From IMG/VR virus record IMGVR_UViG_3300030099_000923, positions 318 to 28,788 of that record: 28,471 bases of DNA; one strand, written 5' to 3'. Position numbers and translations under genes: made by a program. The notes under the pieces are model-generated. The model was not told where the DNA came from. It searched no databases and saw only the letters and a list, made by a program, of their open reading frames with translations. The stretch comes from a virus. Positions 17,816 to 25,252 of this stretch are shown piece by piece (position 1 is the stretch's first letter; every line of letters starts with the position of its first letter).

Positions 17816-18154
17816 ATGACATGGGAAGATATATTAAAAGAAGAAAATAAAATTCTTAACGCTTTAGATTCTAAAATGAAAAAGAGGTTAAAGAAAACGC
17901 TTCAAGCGGCAGAACCTACAGAGTATTTCGGCCAAGACTTTACACAGTTAGGCGATTTAATTGGTATGTTAGAAGAACTTGATTTGATTAAAGATGATAA
18001 TAAGATGAAAAAGCGAATGAAATCTATTAATGAGCAAAACGTTGATATGGTCGCTACTGCGAGCAAACTCCGTAAGCAGTATGAACAACTGTATCGACAG
18101 GTGAGAAAAATAGTATATCCAAAGAGTGCTGGTAGTTTAAGGGATGATGAGTAA
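17816..18154 (+). CDS. small tagged helical protein (112 aa)
   Basis: It begins MTWEDILKEE, one of the cleanest copies of the tag, at an ATG directly after the previous TAA and behind TGATTAA. The remainder is helical, with a basic MKKRLKKTL segment and a final coiled coil ending in an acidic tail. No family recognised. It shares one base with the next gene, whose product carries the related peptide at its C-terminus. Confidence 0.7.
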   Translation: MTWEDILKEENKILNALDSKMKKRLKKTLQAAEPTEYFGQDFTQLGDLIGMLEELDLIKDDNKMKKRMKSINEQNVDMVATASKLRKQYEQLYRQVRKIVYPKSAGSLRDDE

Positions 18155-18390
18155 TGACAGAAGAAAATAATGAAATGATGGACTTACTAAAAGAATTAGT
18201 AAGTAGAATAAAAGAGATTGAAAAGACAGTTTACAATAATGATAATCTTTTGATGAAATCAGGAATGGTTACAACTAACACACCAGTTCCAGCAATGAAA
18301 ACACATTCAGATGTTCCAGATTCAGATACAATTGCTAAGATGAGTTGGGATGATATAAACAATTTAGTAGACAGATTAGGTGGTAATTAA
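18154..18390 (+). CDS. 78-aa protein with a scaffold-like C-terminal tail
   Basis: Residues 1-27 form a probable coiled coil (EMMDLLKELVSRIKEIEKT); a flexible Thr/Pro/Met segment follows. The last 19 residues start IAKMSWDDINNLV and closely match the C-terminus of the protease-scaffold protein about 4.7 kb downstream. Codons of the two tails differ at most synonymous positions, so the peptide rather than the DNA is conserved. It may be a mini-scaffold, a capsid-binding adaptor, or a competitor for the scaffold site. The start ATG overlaps the previous stop by one base. Confidence 0.75.
   Translation: MTEENNEMMDLLKELVSRIKEIEKTVYNNDNLLMKSGMVTTNTPVPAMKTHSDVPDSDTIAKMSWDDINNLVDRLGGN
18331..18387 (+). 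other. C-terminal scaffold-like tail (peptide repeat, copy 1)
   Basis: Encodes IAKMSWDDINNLVDRLGGN. It aligns residue for residue with copy 2 at 23024-23083, sharing IAKM-x-W-x-DIN-x-LV-x-RL and then G. The M-S-W-D-D-I core is also the consensus of the N-terminal tags of many genes in this window. Confidence 0.85.
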
Positions 18391-18391
18391 A

Positions 18392-18736
18392 ATGAGTTGG
18401 AAAGAAGTTTTGAAAGCACCTATGCCAATGTCGGTTATAGAAGAAAGAGATACGGGGGCCAAACAAAAAATTATTGATTTTGAAAAGAATAAGATAGAAC
18501 CTGCCTTTACAGAATATACTCGTAATTTACCACCACAATCACCTGTGAATTTGGAGGTTCTCCTTAGTAGTCGCACTGGTATGAGAGGTAATATTTTTGA
18601 AATCAATGAAGCGACTATTAAAGAATTAGGTGGTAATCAAAAACTTGTTTTTAATACAATAGCAGAAATATATGAGAAAGAAGGATATAAAGTTAATAAT
18701 CGACCTGATTATGGTAAAATAGTAATTACACGATAG
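18392..18736 (+). CDS. small tagged protein (114 aa)
   Basis: It starts at ATG 18392, right after the previous TAA and behind GGTGGTAATTAAA, and begins MSWKEVLKAP (tag). An in-frame GTG at 18380 would add four residues and lies inside the previous gene, so it is disfavoured. Residues about 28-110 look like a compact alpha/beta domain (FTEYTRNLPPQSPVNLEVLL, then GNQKLVFNTIAEIYEKEG and DYGKIVIT). It may be a winged helix, but the family is not recognised. Confidence 0.7.
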   Translation: MSWKEVLKAPMPMSVIEERDTGAKQKIIDFEKNKIEPAFTEYTRNLPPQSPVNLEVLLSSRTGMRGNIFEINEATIKELGGNQKLVFNTIAEIYEKEGYKVNNRPDYGKIVITR

Positions 18737-18745
18737 GTGAATAAA

Positions 18746-18940
18746 ATGAGTAGATACACACAAGAATACATGGAAGAACTAAAGAAATTCGTTATCGGCG
18801 AAGAAATGAAATTGAAAAGAACTAAAGGTGAAAAGGCAAAACCTAAAGAATTAGGCGTTGGGCATCTTTCTGAAGAAGCAAAAGGACAAGATTTAAGGGC
18901 TGGAGAAAGAGTTTACGCAGGTGCTAATAAGAAAAAGTAG
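18746..18940 (+). CDS. small basic protein (64 aa)
   Basis: It starts at ATG 18746, five bases after AGGTGA (18735-18740). The N-terminal 20 residues are an amphipathic helix (YTQEYMEELKKF); the rest is lysine-rich and probably disordered, ending in KKK. It has no W-tag and no recognised family. It lies directly upstream of the DNA ligase. Confidence 0.65.
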   Translation: MSRYTQEYMEELKKFVIGEEMKLKRTKGEKAKPKELGVGHLSEEAKGQDLRAGERVYAGANKKK

Positions 18941-18950
18941 GTGATTACGT

Positions 18951-21431
18951 GTGCCTCTCTTATTTCAAAAAGATAAAGACTCTTTAACCATAAGGGTAAT
19001 TCAGTTTTTTGAAAAAATGAGAATGTCATACTTATCTGCTTTATCGGATAAGAAAACCTATGGTAAAAAATGGTTAAGTGAAATTAAAACACTTAGAAAA
19101 CAATGGGACGACATAGATGATTTTGCACAAGCAATTAAACGAACTATAACAGAAAAAGAATTATTTTCTAATGAAGCAGAAAATGTAGAGAGTGATGACG
19201 CTAGAAGAATATATGAACAAATAAAAGAATTAAGATATTCTTCTGAATTAGTTAAAGACCCATTTGCCAATAAATATGGGGAAGAAGTATTAGATAAACT
19301 AATGAATAGTGAAGTATTGTTAGCCAAGTTTATTCACTGGGCCATTAGGAATCATGATAAATCATTTAGTAAAGAAGCGTGGGAAAAAAACGATTTAGAA
19401 CCCGATACTATTACTGAAGGTTATAGAGGATTAAATTTAGCACCGAAAGATGTAGTTGATTTTATTGTAGAACATTACGGTGATGGTAAAGATACTAAAA
19501 GAATAGAAGGTAAATTTAAAGCGGCTGAAAACTTATTAGAAAAAATTTATATTGCTCATCACAGTAAATCTACTTGGGATAACCTTGTTAGTTTTAAAAA
19601 AGCAGAAAAATCAGAATCTCATTTCTTAATTCCTAACAAGCCAATGTATAGAATTTTTGAAATAAGCGATTTAGAAGAATTGATAGGATTCACTGGTAAA
19701 TGGGTAGTCCAAGAAAAATATGATGGGATGAGAATACAAATTCATAAGATAGATAACAGGGTAAAAATATTTTCTTTTAATGGTAAAGATATTACAGATA
19801 AATGCCCTGCTCAAGTTAAAGTAATGAGGGCAAAACATTTTGGTGATTGTATTTTGGACGGTGAACTAATGTTATTTGATGGTGAAGAACCACTACATAG
19901 AGCAGAGGTTGTTGCTAGAATTTTTAAGAATAAGAAATCAGATACAACATTAAGAGCGCATGTTTTTGATATAATGAGGCATGAGGGTGATGAATTATTA
20001 GATACTGAATTGTCAGAGAGACTTACAACATTATTCAATAACTATTCACCTCATTCAGATGAGATGTTAGCATTTCCTTCTAAAAAAGATACTCGCTATG
20101 CTGATTCTATAAAAGAAGTGGGAGAATATTCAGAAGAAATTATGAAAATACCTACTGCTGAAGGGGTTGTCATAAAAGATATAACTTCTACTTATTTTAT
20201 AGGAACTAAGAAAAATCCTAAATGGGTTAAATGGAAAAAATTTGTTGATTTAGATTTAATAGTATTAGATAAGAAAACTACTAAATCTAATCTATTTAGT
20301 TATACTTTAGGTGCTGGACCTTTAACCGATGAAGATGATTTTAAAAACTTTAAAGAAATAGATGATAGAAAATACTTAGATGTCGGTAAATCGTTGAATA
20401 CAAAAATAGATGTTGATATTGGTAAAATTATTAGAGTTAAAATTGATGAAGTTAAAAAAGACAAAGAAGGTGGATATAAAGTATTATCCGCTAAAGTAAT
20501 AGAAATACCTGAAGTGGAACTTCCAGAGAAATTAATTACTTTAGATTTTTTATCTCAAGACACTAAGAAATCTCTAAATTATGATATTAAAGCGTTAGAA
20601 AAGGGATATTCAATAACTGATACTATACATGGTGAAGCCACCCTTATCTTTAAATCTGATTTAGATGGATTTACTTTTTATGGTTTTGAAGAAAATAATT
20701 TAATGGCGAAGAATGCAATGTTAGATATCGACATATGGAAAAAAGAAGTAGAAAATATGTTAAAAACTCAAAAATCTAAACTTAGAGTGGCAATTAAAAA
20801 TTTCTTAATGAAAGATAGAGATGGTAAACCTTATGGAAAAGTAGAGGAATTTGTTTCTGAAAAATACTCAAAAGAATTTAATAATTTATTTGGAGGTAAA
20901 ACTAAAAAATTAAAAGATTGGTTAAAGAATCAAGAAAGTATTACTCATGATAAAGAAAATGATATGTTTCATGCTAGGTTTGATATGATAGAAAAATATG
21001 AAACTCCTAAAAAATATAGAGAGGGAGAGTTTAAAGTCTATCGTAAGGATAATGATAATTTATCTATTATGTTTAAATTAGATGAAGAACTTATTGGTTG
21101 GGAAATAGATATAGAGGAAGAAGATGATATTTTTAGTTTATTCGGTAAATCTGGAAAGTTTCCCGCACAAGTAGAAAATAAATTCAGAAAAGGAAAACTT
21201 ATTGATTCTGGTAAAGTAAAGTTAGGAGTACAAAGGCATGGTTATCATGAATATTTCTTAGATGGAAATAAATTTGAAACTAAATTTCATGTAAGAGTTA
21301 TTCCTGTCGATGGTAAAGATATGTGGCTTGCTTGGACTGGAGTTGAAACGGAACCAGTTAATCCAGAAACAGATGATGGTATTTGGGATATTAGAGAGGA
21401 TAAGAAATCTAAACTAGTTTTGAAGGAATAA
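18951..21431 (+). CDS. ATP-dependent DNA ligase with long extra C-terminal region
   Basis: This 826-aa protein seals DNA nicks using ATP. The nucleotidyltransferase core shows motif I EKYDGMR with catalytic K256, DGELM near 304, FDIM near 340, EGVVIKD near 403 and WVKWKK near 424, followed by an OB-fold-like part to about 530. Residues 1-240 form an N-terminal helical region. The last 290 residues are not part of a normal ligase; a segment near 740-790 (KLIDSGKVKLGVQ, then HEYFLDG) vaguely recalls end-processing domains attached to some ligases, which is unproven. The start is GTG 18951 behind GGTGAT (18940-18945). It lacks the W-tag. Its place just before the capsid operon is unusual for a replication gene. 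Confidence 0.92.
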   Translation: MPLLFQKDKDSLTIRVIQFFEKMRMSYLSALSDKKTYGKKWLSEIKTLRKQWDDIDDFAQAIKRTITEKELFSNEAENVESDDARRIYEQIKELRYSSELVKDPFANKYGEEVLDKLMNSEVLLAKFIHWAIRNHDKSFSKEAWEKNDLEPDTITEGYRGLNLAPKDVVDFIVEHYGDGKDTKRIEGKFKAAENLLEKIYIAHHSKSTWDNLVSFKKAEKSESHFLIPNKPMYRIFEISDLEELIGFTGKWVVQEKYDGMRIQIHKIDNRVKIFSFNGKDITDKCPAQVKVMRAKHFGDCILDGELMLFDGEEPLHRAEVVARIFKNKKSDTTLRAHVFDIMRHEGDELLDTELSERLTTLFNNYSPHSDEMLAFPSKKDTRYADSIKEVGEYSEEIMKIPTAEGVVIKDITSTYFIGTKKNPKWVKWKKFVDLDLIVLDKKTTKSNLFSYTLGAGPLTDEDDFKNFKEIDDRKYLDVGKSLNTKIDVDIGKIIRVKIDEVKKDKEGGYKVLSAKVIEIPEVELPEKLITLDFLSQDTKKSLNYDIKALEKGYSITDTIHGEATLIFKSDLDGFTFYGFEENNLMAKNAMLDIDIWKKEVENMLKTQKSKLRVAIKNFLMKDRDGKPYGKVEEFVSEKYSKEFNNLFGGKTKKLKDWLKNQESITHDKENDMFHARFDMIEKYETPKKYREGEFKVYRKDNDNLSIMFKLDEELIGWEIDIEEEDDIFSLFGKSGKFPAQVENKFRKGKLIDSGKVKLGVQRHGYHEYFLDGNKFETKFHVRVIPVDGKDMWLAWTGVETEPVNPETDDGIWDIREDKKSKLVLKE

Positions 21432-21463
21432 TTAATATAGTTCATTCAGAAAAGCACTAAACA
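21432..21463 (+). promoter_or_regulatory. probable archaeal promoter of the capsid operon (leaderless)
   Basis: This is one of only two gaps longer than 20 bases in the window. TTAATATA at 21432-21439 matches the archaeal TATA box (TTTAWATA) at most positions, with a purine/A-rich GGAATAA just upstream as a possible BRE. The box is centred about 28 bases before ATG 21464, which places the transcription start at or next to the start codon. No GGTGAT-like site precedes this ATG, unlike nearly all other genes here, so leaderless translation is likely. Confidence 0.55.
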
Positions 21464-23086
21464 ATGAGCGCAACCTCTATTTTAAAAACAGTTACCCCTA
21501 CAAGGCATGATTCTTTTAGTATTTTAAAATCTAATGATTTAGTAATTGGAGGATATGCCTCAATAGAAATGGTTGATAAACAAAACGATTTAATCACTTT
21601 AGGGGCTTTAAGAGAAGCCGTTGACAAATATATGAAAATTACTAAATTTAGAAATGTAATGACTAATCATTCTAATGTTCAGGTAGGAGAAGTTATTTCT
21701 AAATATAGAGATAAAAACGGTAAACTATGGAAAACAGATGTTGATGATGTTGGGTTTTTTGTAGTTATTAAAATGAGAGAGGATATCGAAAAAGCAAAAG
21801 AAGTTGGCCGAGAAATAAGAAACGGTAGTCTTCGTTCTTTTAGTATAGGTGGGCAAGCCTTAGAGAAGAGAAAGAAAAATCATAAAGAGTATGGGGAATA
21901 CAATGAAATCTCCAAATTAGAATTACATGAAGTTACAATTTGCGAAAAAGGAATTAATCCAGAAGCAAAGTTTGATATTTTAAAAATGGAAAGGGGTGAA
22001 GCAAAAGTGAATGAAATAGAAAAAGCGTTAAATGAATTGAATAATACTTTAGATAGAATTAACAATATATCTAAAATGGAATTTTTAGAAACATTAACTA
22101 ATTATAAAAAAGGAAAAGCAACTTTACAAGATGTCCAAGATACTGCTAAAAAAGATATATTTACTACTAGAGGAAAAATAGACCCTAATAATAGAACATT
22201 AAGAAGATTAGTAGAAGAACAAATTTTTACTAGAAGAGAGTTAAATGAAATGGTAGAAGAACATAATTCCGAAGCAAGAGACAAAATGAGTGGAATGGAT
22301 ATGCCAATGGGGATGGACGATGATGATGTAGAAATGGCTAATTTAAACAAATCTACAGAAAAGCATATAAAGAACATAGTGAAAAACGCTGATTCAACGA
22401 AGGAGGCAACAGATATGTCAAACTTAAATAAAGAAGATTATATGGACAAAGAAGATGAAGAGAAAGCCATGTACGGTAAAGAAGACATGGAAGATAAAGC
22501 ACATGGAATGATGCATGACAAAGAAGACATGGATAAAGAAATGGCAAAAGAAATGGACAAAGAGATGGATAAGGAAGACATGGAAAATGCACAATACATG
22601 GACACCGAAAAGAAATCAAGACCTGATTTGGCTACTGGTCAAATAGAAGCAGGTAACGCAGGTGAATATGTAGATGACCCACATCCTCAATTAGATGGTA
22701 ATTACATGGCTAAGTTTGAAGACCAATCTACTCTTGATTTATCTCCAGAGAACTTAGAAAAGGCTTATGCAGAATTCAAAGCAGAACAATTAGAAAAAGC
22801 GGCTTATGAAGCAGTTAAAAATCAATTCCAAACAAGATTTGATGCTGAAATGGTAGCAAAAACAGAAGAAATTGAAAAGGCTAATTATGATGCTAAAGCA
22901 GAAGTAGCAGAATTAAAAGAACAATTTAGTTCTCTTTTAAAATCATTAAAAGAAGAAAAAGAAACTGTAATTAGAAAACAAGAAGAAGTAGTTGCAGAAC
23001 TTAATATTCCATCAGGCGATGAAATCGCTAAAATGGATTGGAGCGACATAAATGCTCTAGTTGAAAGGCTGGAGGGCCAAATTTAA
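21464..23086 (+). CDS. prohead maturation protease fused to scaffold
   Basis: This 540-aa protein combines two head-assembly functions. Residues about 20-175 form a U35/XkdF-like serine protease: GYASIEMVDKQNDLI, a histidine motif TNHSNVQVGE (H69), and the serine motif NGSLRSFSIGG (S125/S127), then HEVTICEKGINPEA. Residues 182-520 form a scaffold region with coiled coils and a Met/Glu/Lys/Asp-rich stretch. The C-terminal tail IAKMDWSDINALV is shared with a 78-aa protein upstream. The N-terminus MSATSILK is like the shared tag but has Ala for Trp. A nested start at 22415, and possibly one at 22007, could produce free scaffold. MCP follows 14 bases downstream. Confidence 0.92.
   Translation: MSATSILKTVTPTRHDSFSILKSNDLVIGGYASIEMVDKQNDLITLGALREAVDKYMKITKFRNVMTNHSNVQVGEVISKYRDKNGKLWKTDVDDVGFFVVIKMREDIEKAKEVGREIRNGSLRSFSIGGQALEKRKKNHKEYGEYNEISKLELHEVTICEKGINPEAKFDILKMERGEAKVNEIEKALNELNNTLDRINNISKMEFLETLTNYKKGKATLQDVQDTAKKDIFTTRGKIDPNNRTLRRLVEEQIFTRRELNEMVEEHNSEARDKMSGMDMPMGMDDDDVEMANLNKSTEKHIKNIVKNADSTKEATDMSNLNKEDYMDKEDEEKAMYGKEDMEDKAHGMMHDKEDMDKEMAKEMDKEMDKEDMENAQYMDTEKKSRPDLATGQIEAGNAGEYVDDPHPQLDGNYMAKFEDQSTLDLSPENLEKAYAEFKAEQLEKAAYEAVKNQFQTRFDAEMVAKTEEIEKANYDAKAEVAELKEQFSSLLKSLKEEKETVIRKQEEVVAELNIPSGDEIAKMDWSDINALVERLEGQI
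22415..23086 (+). CDS. nested in-frame scaffold protein (probable internal start)
   Basis: Inside the protease-scaffold gene, AAGGAGG at 22400-22406 lies eight bases before an in-frame ATG at 22415. This is the strongest Shine-Dalgarno sequence of the region. Translation from here gives a 223-aa acidic, Met-rich, coiled-coil protein with the conserved tail but no protease domain, just as phage lambda makes scaffold Nu3 from within protease gene C. A second candidate start is GTG 22007, behind GGGGTGA and exactly at the protease/scaffold boundary; it would give 359 aa. Internal initiation is inferred from sequence only. Confidence 0.5.
   Translation: MSNLNKEDYMDKEDEEKAMYGKEDMEDKAHGMMHDKEDMDKEMAKEMDKEMDKEDMENAQYMDTEKKSRPDLATGQIEAGNAGEYVDDPHPQLDGNYMAKFEDQSTLDLSPENLEKAYAEFKAEQLEKAAYEAVKNQFQTRFDAEMVAKTEEIEKANYDAKAEVAELKEQFSSLLKSLKEEKETVIRKQEEVVAELNIPSGDEIAKMDWSDINALVERLEGQI
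22430..22600 (+). repeat. imperfect Met/Lys/Glu/Asp protein repeats in the scaffold
   Basis: The encoded protein repeats short units of the KEDMDKEM type (for example YGKEDMEDK, DKEDMDKEM, KEMDKEMDKEDMEN). The DNA shows matching imperfect repeats around GAAGACATGG. This region is acidic, helical and unusually methionine-rich, and is a hotspot for slippage. It lies at the start of the nested scaffold product. Confidence 0.75.
23024..23083 (+). other. C-terminal scaffold tail (peptide repeat, copy 2)
   Basis: Encodes the last 20 residues of the protease-scaffold, beginning IAKMDWSDINALV. It matches copy 1 at 18331-18387. Scaffold C-termini commonly contact the major capsid protein, so this is the likeliest capsid-binding element of the system. 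Confidence 0.8.
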
Positions 23087-23100
23087 AGGAAGTGAATAAA

Positions 23101-24459
23101 ATGACAAAATACATAAACACAATAAGAGATTTAGAAGCGGCTACTTATGGTAACATAGGTGGTACTGGGAATGGATTGTTGAAAAGTGCTGGTATTGTTG
23201 GTTCTATTAACAGTGGATTTACTGGTTCTAGTGACACAGCATTAACATTAAATGGTACAGCAGGTAATAACTTAACTGCACTTTACAACATAGTATATGG
23301 GCAAAAAGTTTGGTCAATGATTAACCAAGAAATAAACCCACTAGCAATTCTACCTAAAAGACCATACACATCAAGTGGATGGAGAGTAATGACTAACAGA
23401 CCTCAAGGTGGTTCAGCGGCGGCATTCTCCGTTGGTGCTACAACTGGAACTGGCGCTCAAGGTGCGGCAAGTCCTGATGGTGACTTAATTGGTGGTGTTG
23501 GAGAAAATGAAGCATTAGACAGTACACAACTAAAAGCATTGGCTCCTGAATATACAACTCTATACATGAATCCAAAAATTGTTGCTCACATGTTTGATTA
23601 CAGTGAATTAGCGGCAGAAATGGCAAAGATTGATGATGGTGTTGGAGACATTAGAAAACTTATTCGTGAAGATATGGGTAAATTCCATGCAGAATCTCAA
23701 TCAGTTATGCTAGTAATGCCTCTTGAAAACTATGATACACTTGGAGCAGATACCTCAAGCGGAAGGATTCGTGAAAACTATACTTCTCTATTGAAGATTG
23801 TTAGTAGTAATGATGAATTATCAGACAGCGGTGGTGAACTTGATAGACTTTCAAGTGTTTCATCCGCTATTGCTGACTTAGATGCTGATGTAACAACTCT
23901 TTATGGAAACACATCAAGAGCAAGTGGAGCATCATTCATGGATTCAGTGGTTAACTACGGTTCATCATACGCAACAGCAGGTAGAGTTTTAACATTAAGT
24001 ATAATCAATGATGTTATCCAAAACCTACGATTGAACGGTGGAACTCCAAATGTTATCTTAACAGGATATGATACAATCCAAGCGATATCTGACTTGTTAC
24101 AAAGCCAAGAAAGATTCATGGATGCTAAAGAAATCATACCTACACATAACGGTGTAAAAGGTGTAAAGGGTCAAGAAGTCGGATTCAGAGTAGCAACATA
24201 CTACGACATTCCACTAATTCCTTGTAAAGACATGCCTAAGACTGGTTCAGCATCAACAGGTATATCTGATATGTTGTTATTAGACACTAACCACTTATGG
24301 TTTGCAACTATGAAGCCAACCCAATACTTCGAAGATGGTATCAATCATGGAAACCCATTCGGTGTTGGTGTACTTGGAAACAGAGGACTTTACAGAACAA
24401 TGGGTGAAACTGGTTGTACTTTCTTTAGAGGACAAGGAAAAATCACCAACCTAAAATGA
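23101..24459 (+). CDS. HK97-fold major capsid protein
   Basis: This 452-aa protein forms the icosahedral shell. It begins at ATG 23101 behind GGAAGTGAATAAA, 14 bases after the protease-scaffold gene, the usual order for HK97-type heads. The C-terminal third has the expected pattern: NVILTGYDTIQAISDLL, then VGFRVATYYDIPLIP, then LLLDTNHLWFATM, and finally GLYRTMGETGCTFFRGQG. The N-terminal part is Gly/Ser/Ala-rich. No long N-terminal delta domain is fused here, consistent with a separate scaffold. Codon choice uses more C-ending codons (AAC, TAC, ATC) than neighbouring genes, as expected for the most abundant protein. It has no W-tag. Confidence 0.93.
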   Translation: MTKYINTIRDLEAATYGNIGGTGNGLLKSAGIVGSINSGFTGSSDTALTLNGTAGNNLTALYNIVYGQKVWSMINQEINPLAILPKRPYTSSGWRVMTNRPQGGSAAAFSVGATTGTGAQGAASPDGDLIGGVGENEALDSTQLKALAPEYTTLYMNPKIVAHMFDYSELAAEMAKIDDGVGDIRKLIREDMGKFHAESQSVMLVMPLENYDTLGADTSSGRIRENYTSLLKIVSSNDELSDSGGELDRLSSVSSAIADLDADVTTLYGNTSRASGASFMDSVVNYGSSYATAGRVLTLSIINDVIQNLRLNGGTPNVILTGYDTIQAISDLLQSQERFMDAKEIIPTHNGVKGVKGQEVGFRVATYYDIPLIPCKDMPKTGSASTGISDMLLLDTNHLWFATMKPTQYFEDGINHGNPFGVGVLGNRGLYRTMGETGCTFFRGQGKITNLK

Positions 24460-24469
24460 GGTGATTTAA

Positions 24470-24826
24470 TTGGCTTTAGCATTTACAGTAACAATATTAG
24501 AAGACCACAAAGGTACAACTGCTCCTAGAGTTTCAGGTGATGAATACTTTGTTGATGCAGTAATAGATGTAACATCCCATGTAGCGGCGGGGGCTGTAAT
24601 CCCCGCCAGTGAGTTCGGTTTAACGACAATAACTGCGGCTTGTATTACAGGTTCAGAAGGTGGAAACACTAGACTTGCTGGAATTGAAACAAGTGCGGCA
24701 GGGGCTTATGAGTCGGCAACTTCGATTGCTCTTATCTTTACAAGTTTAGATGGTACTAATGCAACAGTAGCAGATGATGGCGACCCAACTTGTGCAGTGA
24801 GAGTTAGAGTATACGGTTTAATCTAA
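24470..24826 (+). CDS. small beta-rich capsid-associated protein
   Basis: This 118-aa protein starts at TTG 24470 after GAGGTGATTTAA. It is Ala/Thr/Gly-rich and beta-strand dominated (ALAFTVTILED, then CAVRVRVYGLI), a profile common for small proteins encoded just after MCP in phages. It is probably a head decoration or stabilising protein. Assignment rests on position and composition. Confidence 0.7.
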   Translation: MALAFTVTILEDHKGTTAPRVSGDEYFVDAVIDVTSHVAAGAVIPASEFGLTTITAACITGSEGGNTRLAGIETSAAGAYESATSIALIFTSLDGTNATVADDGDPTCAVRVRVYGLI

Positions 24827-24836
24827 GGTGATATCT

Positions 24837-25205
24837 TTGGCTAAAGTATCATTACTTCCCAAAGAGGAACAAGATGAAAGGGATACAATAAGTTCTTTCG
24901 TCTTTCAAGGTATAACCTTTGTAGCGGGTGAACCAGCACAAGAAGTAAGTACACAAATTGGTGTTATGTATATGAAAGAACCTAACTTTCTAGTACAATT
25001 CACCGATGAAGACTTCAAAGATTTACCTGAAGAACTATTGGTAGAAATGGGAGAGAAACTAAATTGTGATGTAAAATCAGTAAAAAATACATTACTACCT
25101 AGAAAATCCGTAGCATCTAAAGTTAAAACCACTCTAACAAAACCTAAAATTGTTAGAGAAAAGAAGGTAGAAGAACCAGCAGAAGAAGAAAGTTCTGATG
25201 AGTAA
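24837..25205 (+). CDS. small acidic capsid-associated protein
   Basis: This 122-aa protein starts at TTG 24837, four bases after GGTGAT (24827-24832). An in-frame GTG at 24828 is part of that binding site and is rejected. The N-terminal 60 residues hold a small domain (FQGITFVAGEPAQEV, then PNFLVQF) of the kind often found next to MCP genes. The rest is a helical, Lys/Glu-rich tail ending in acidic residues. It may be a head completion or decoration protein. It ends the capsid operon before a promoter-like gap. Confidence 0.65.
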   Translation: MAKVSLLPKEEQDERDTISSFVFQGITFVAGEPAQEVSTQIGVMYMKEPNFLVQFTDEDFKDLPEELLVEMGEKLNCDVKSVKNTLLPRKSVASKVKTTLTKPKIVREKKVEEPAEEESSDE

Positions 25206-25252
25206 TTTTATACCCTTTGAGTAATTAGCACCTTTTAACGAGGAAGAAAAGC
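25205..25252 (+). promoter_or_regulatory. possible archaeal promoter with short leader
   Basis: This 47-base gap is the longest in the window. ATTTTATA at 25205-25212 resembles a TATA box; transcription would start near 25236. The remaining short leader holds CGAGGAAG at 25239-25246, a usable ribosome binding site for ATG 25253. The match to the TATA consensus is moderate and the sequence is AT-rich overall. Confidence 0.35.

Noticed and set aside
125-18736. The W-tag as a PCNA-interacting (PIP) motif
   Set aside because: PIP boxes need Q-x-x-[I/L]-x-x-aromatic-aromatic; the tags have W at position 3 and L-K at the end and do not fit.
22430-22600. Direct repeats as a CRISPR array
   Set aside because: Units are short, imperfect, in frame and encode a Met/Glu/Lys/Asp repeat; there are no unique spacers.
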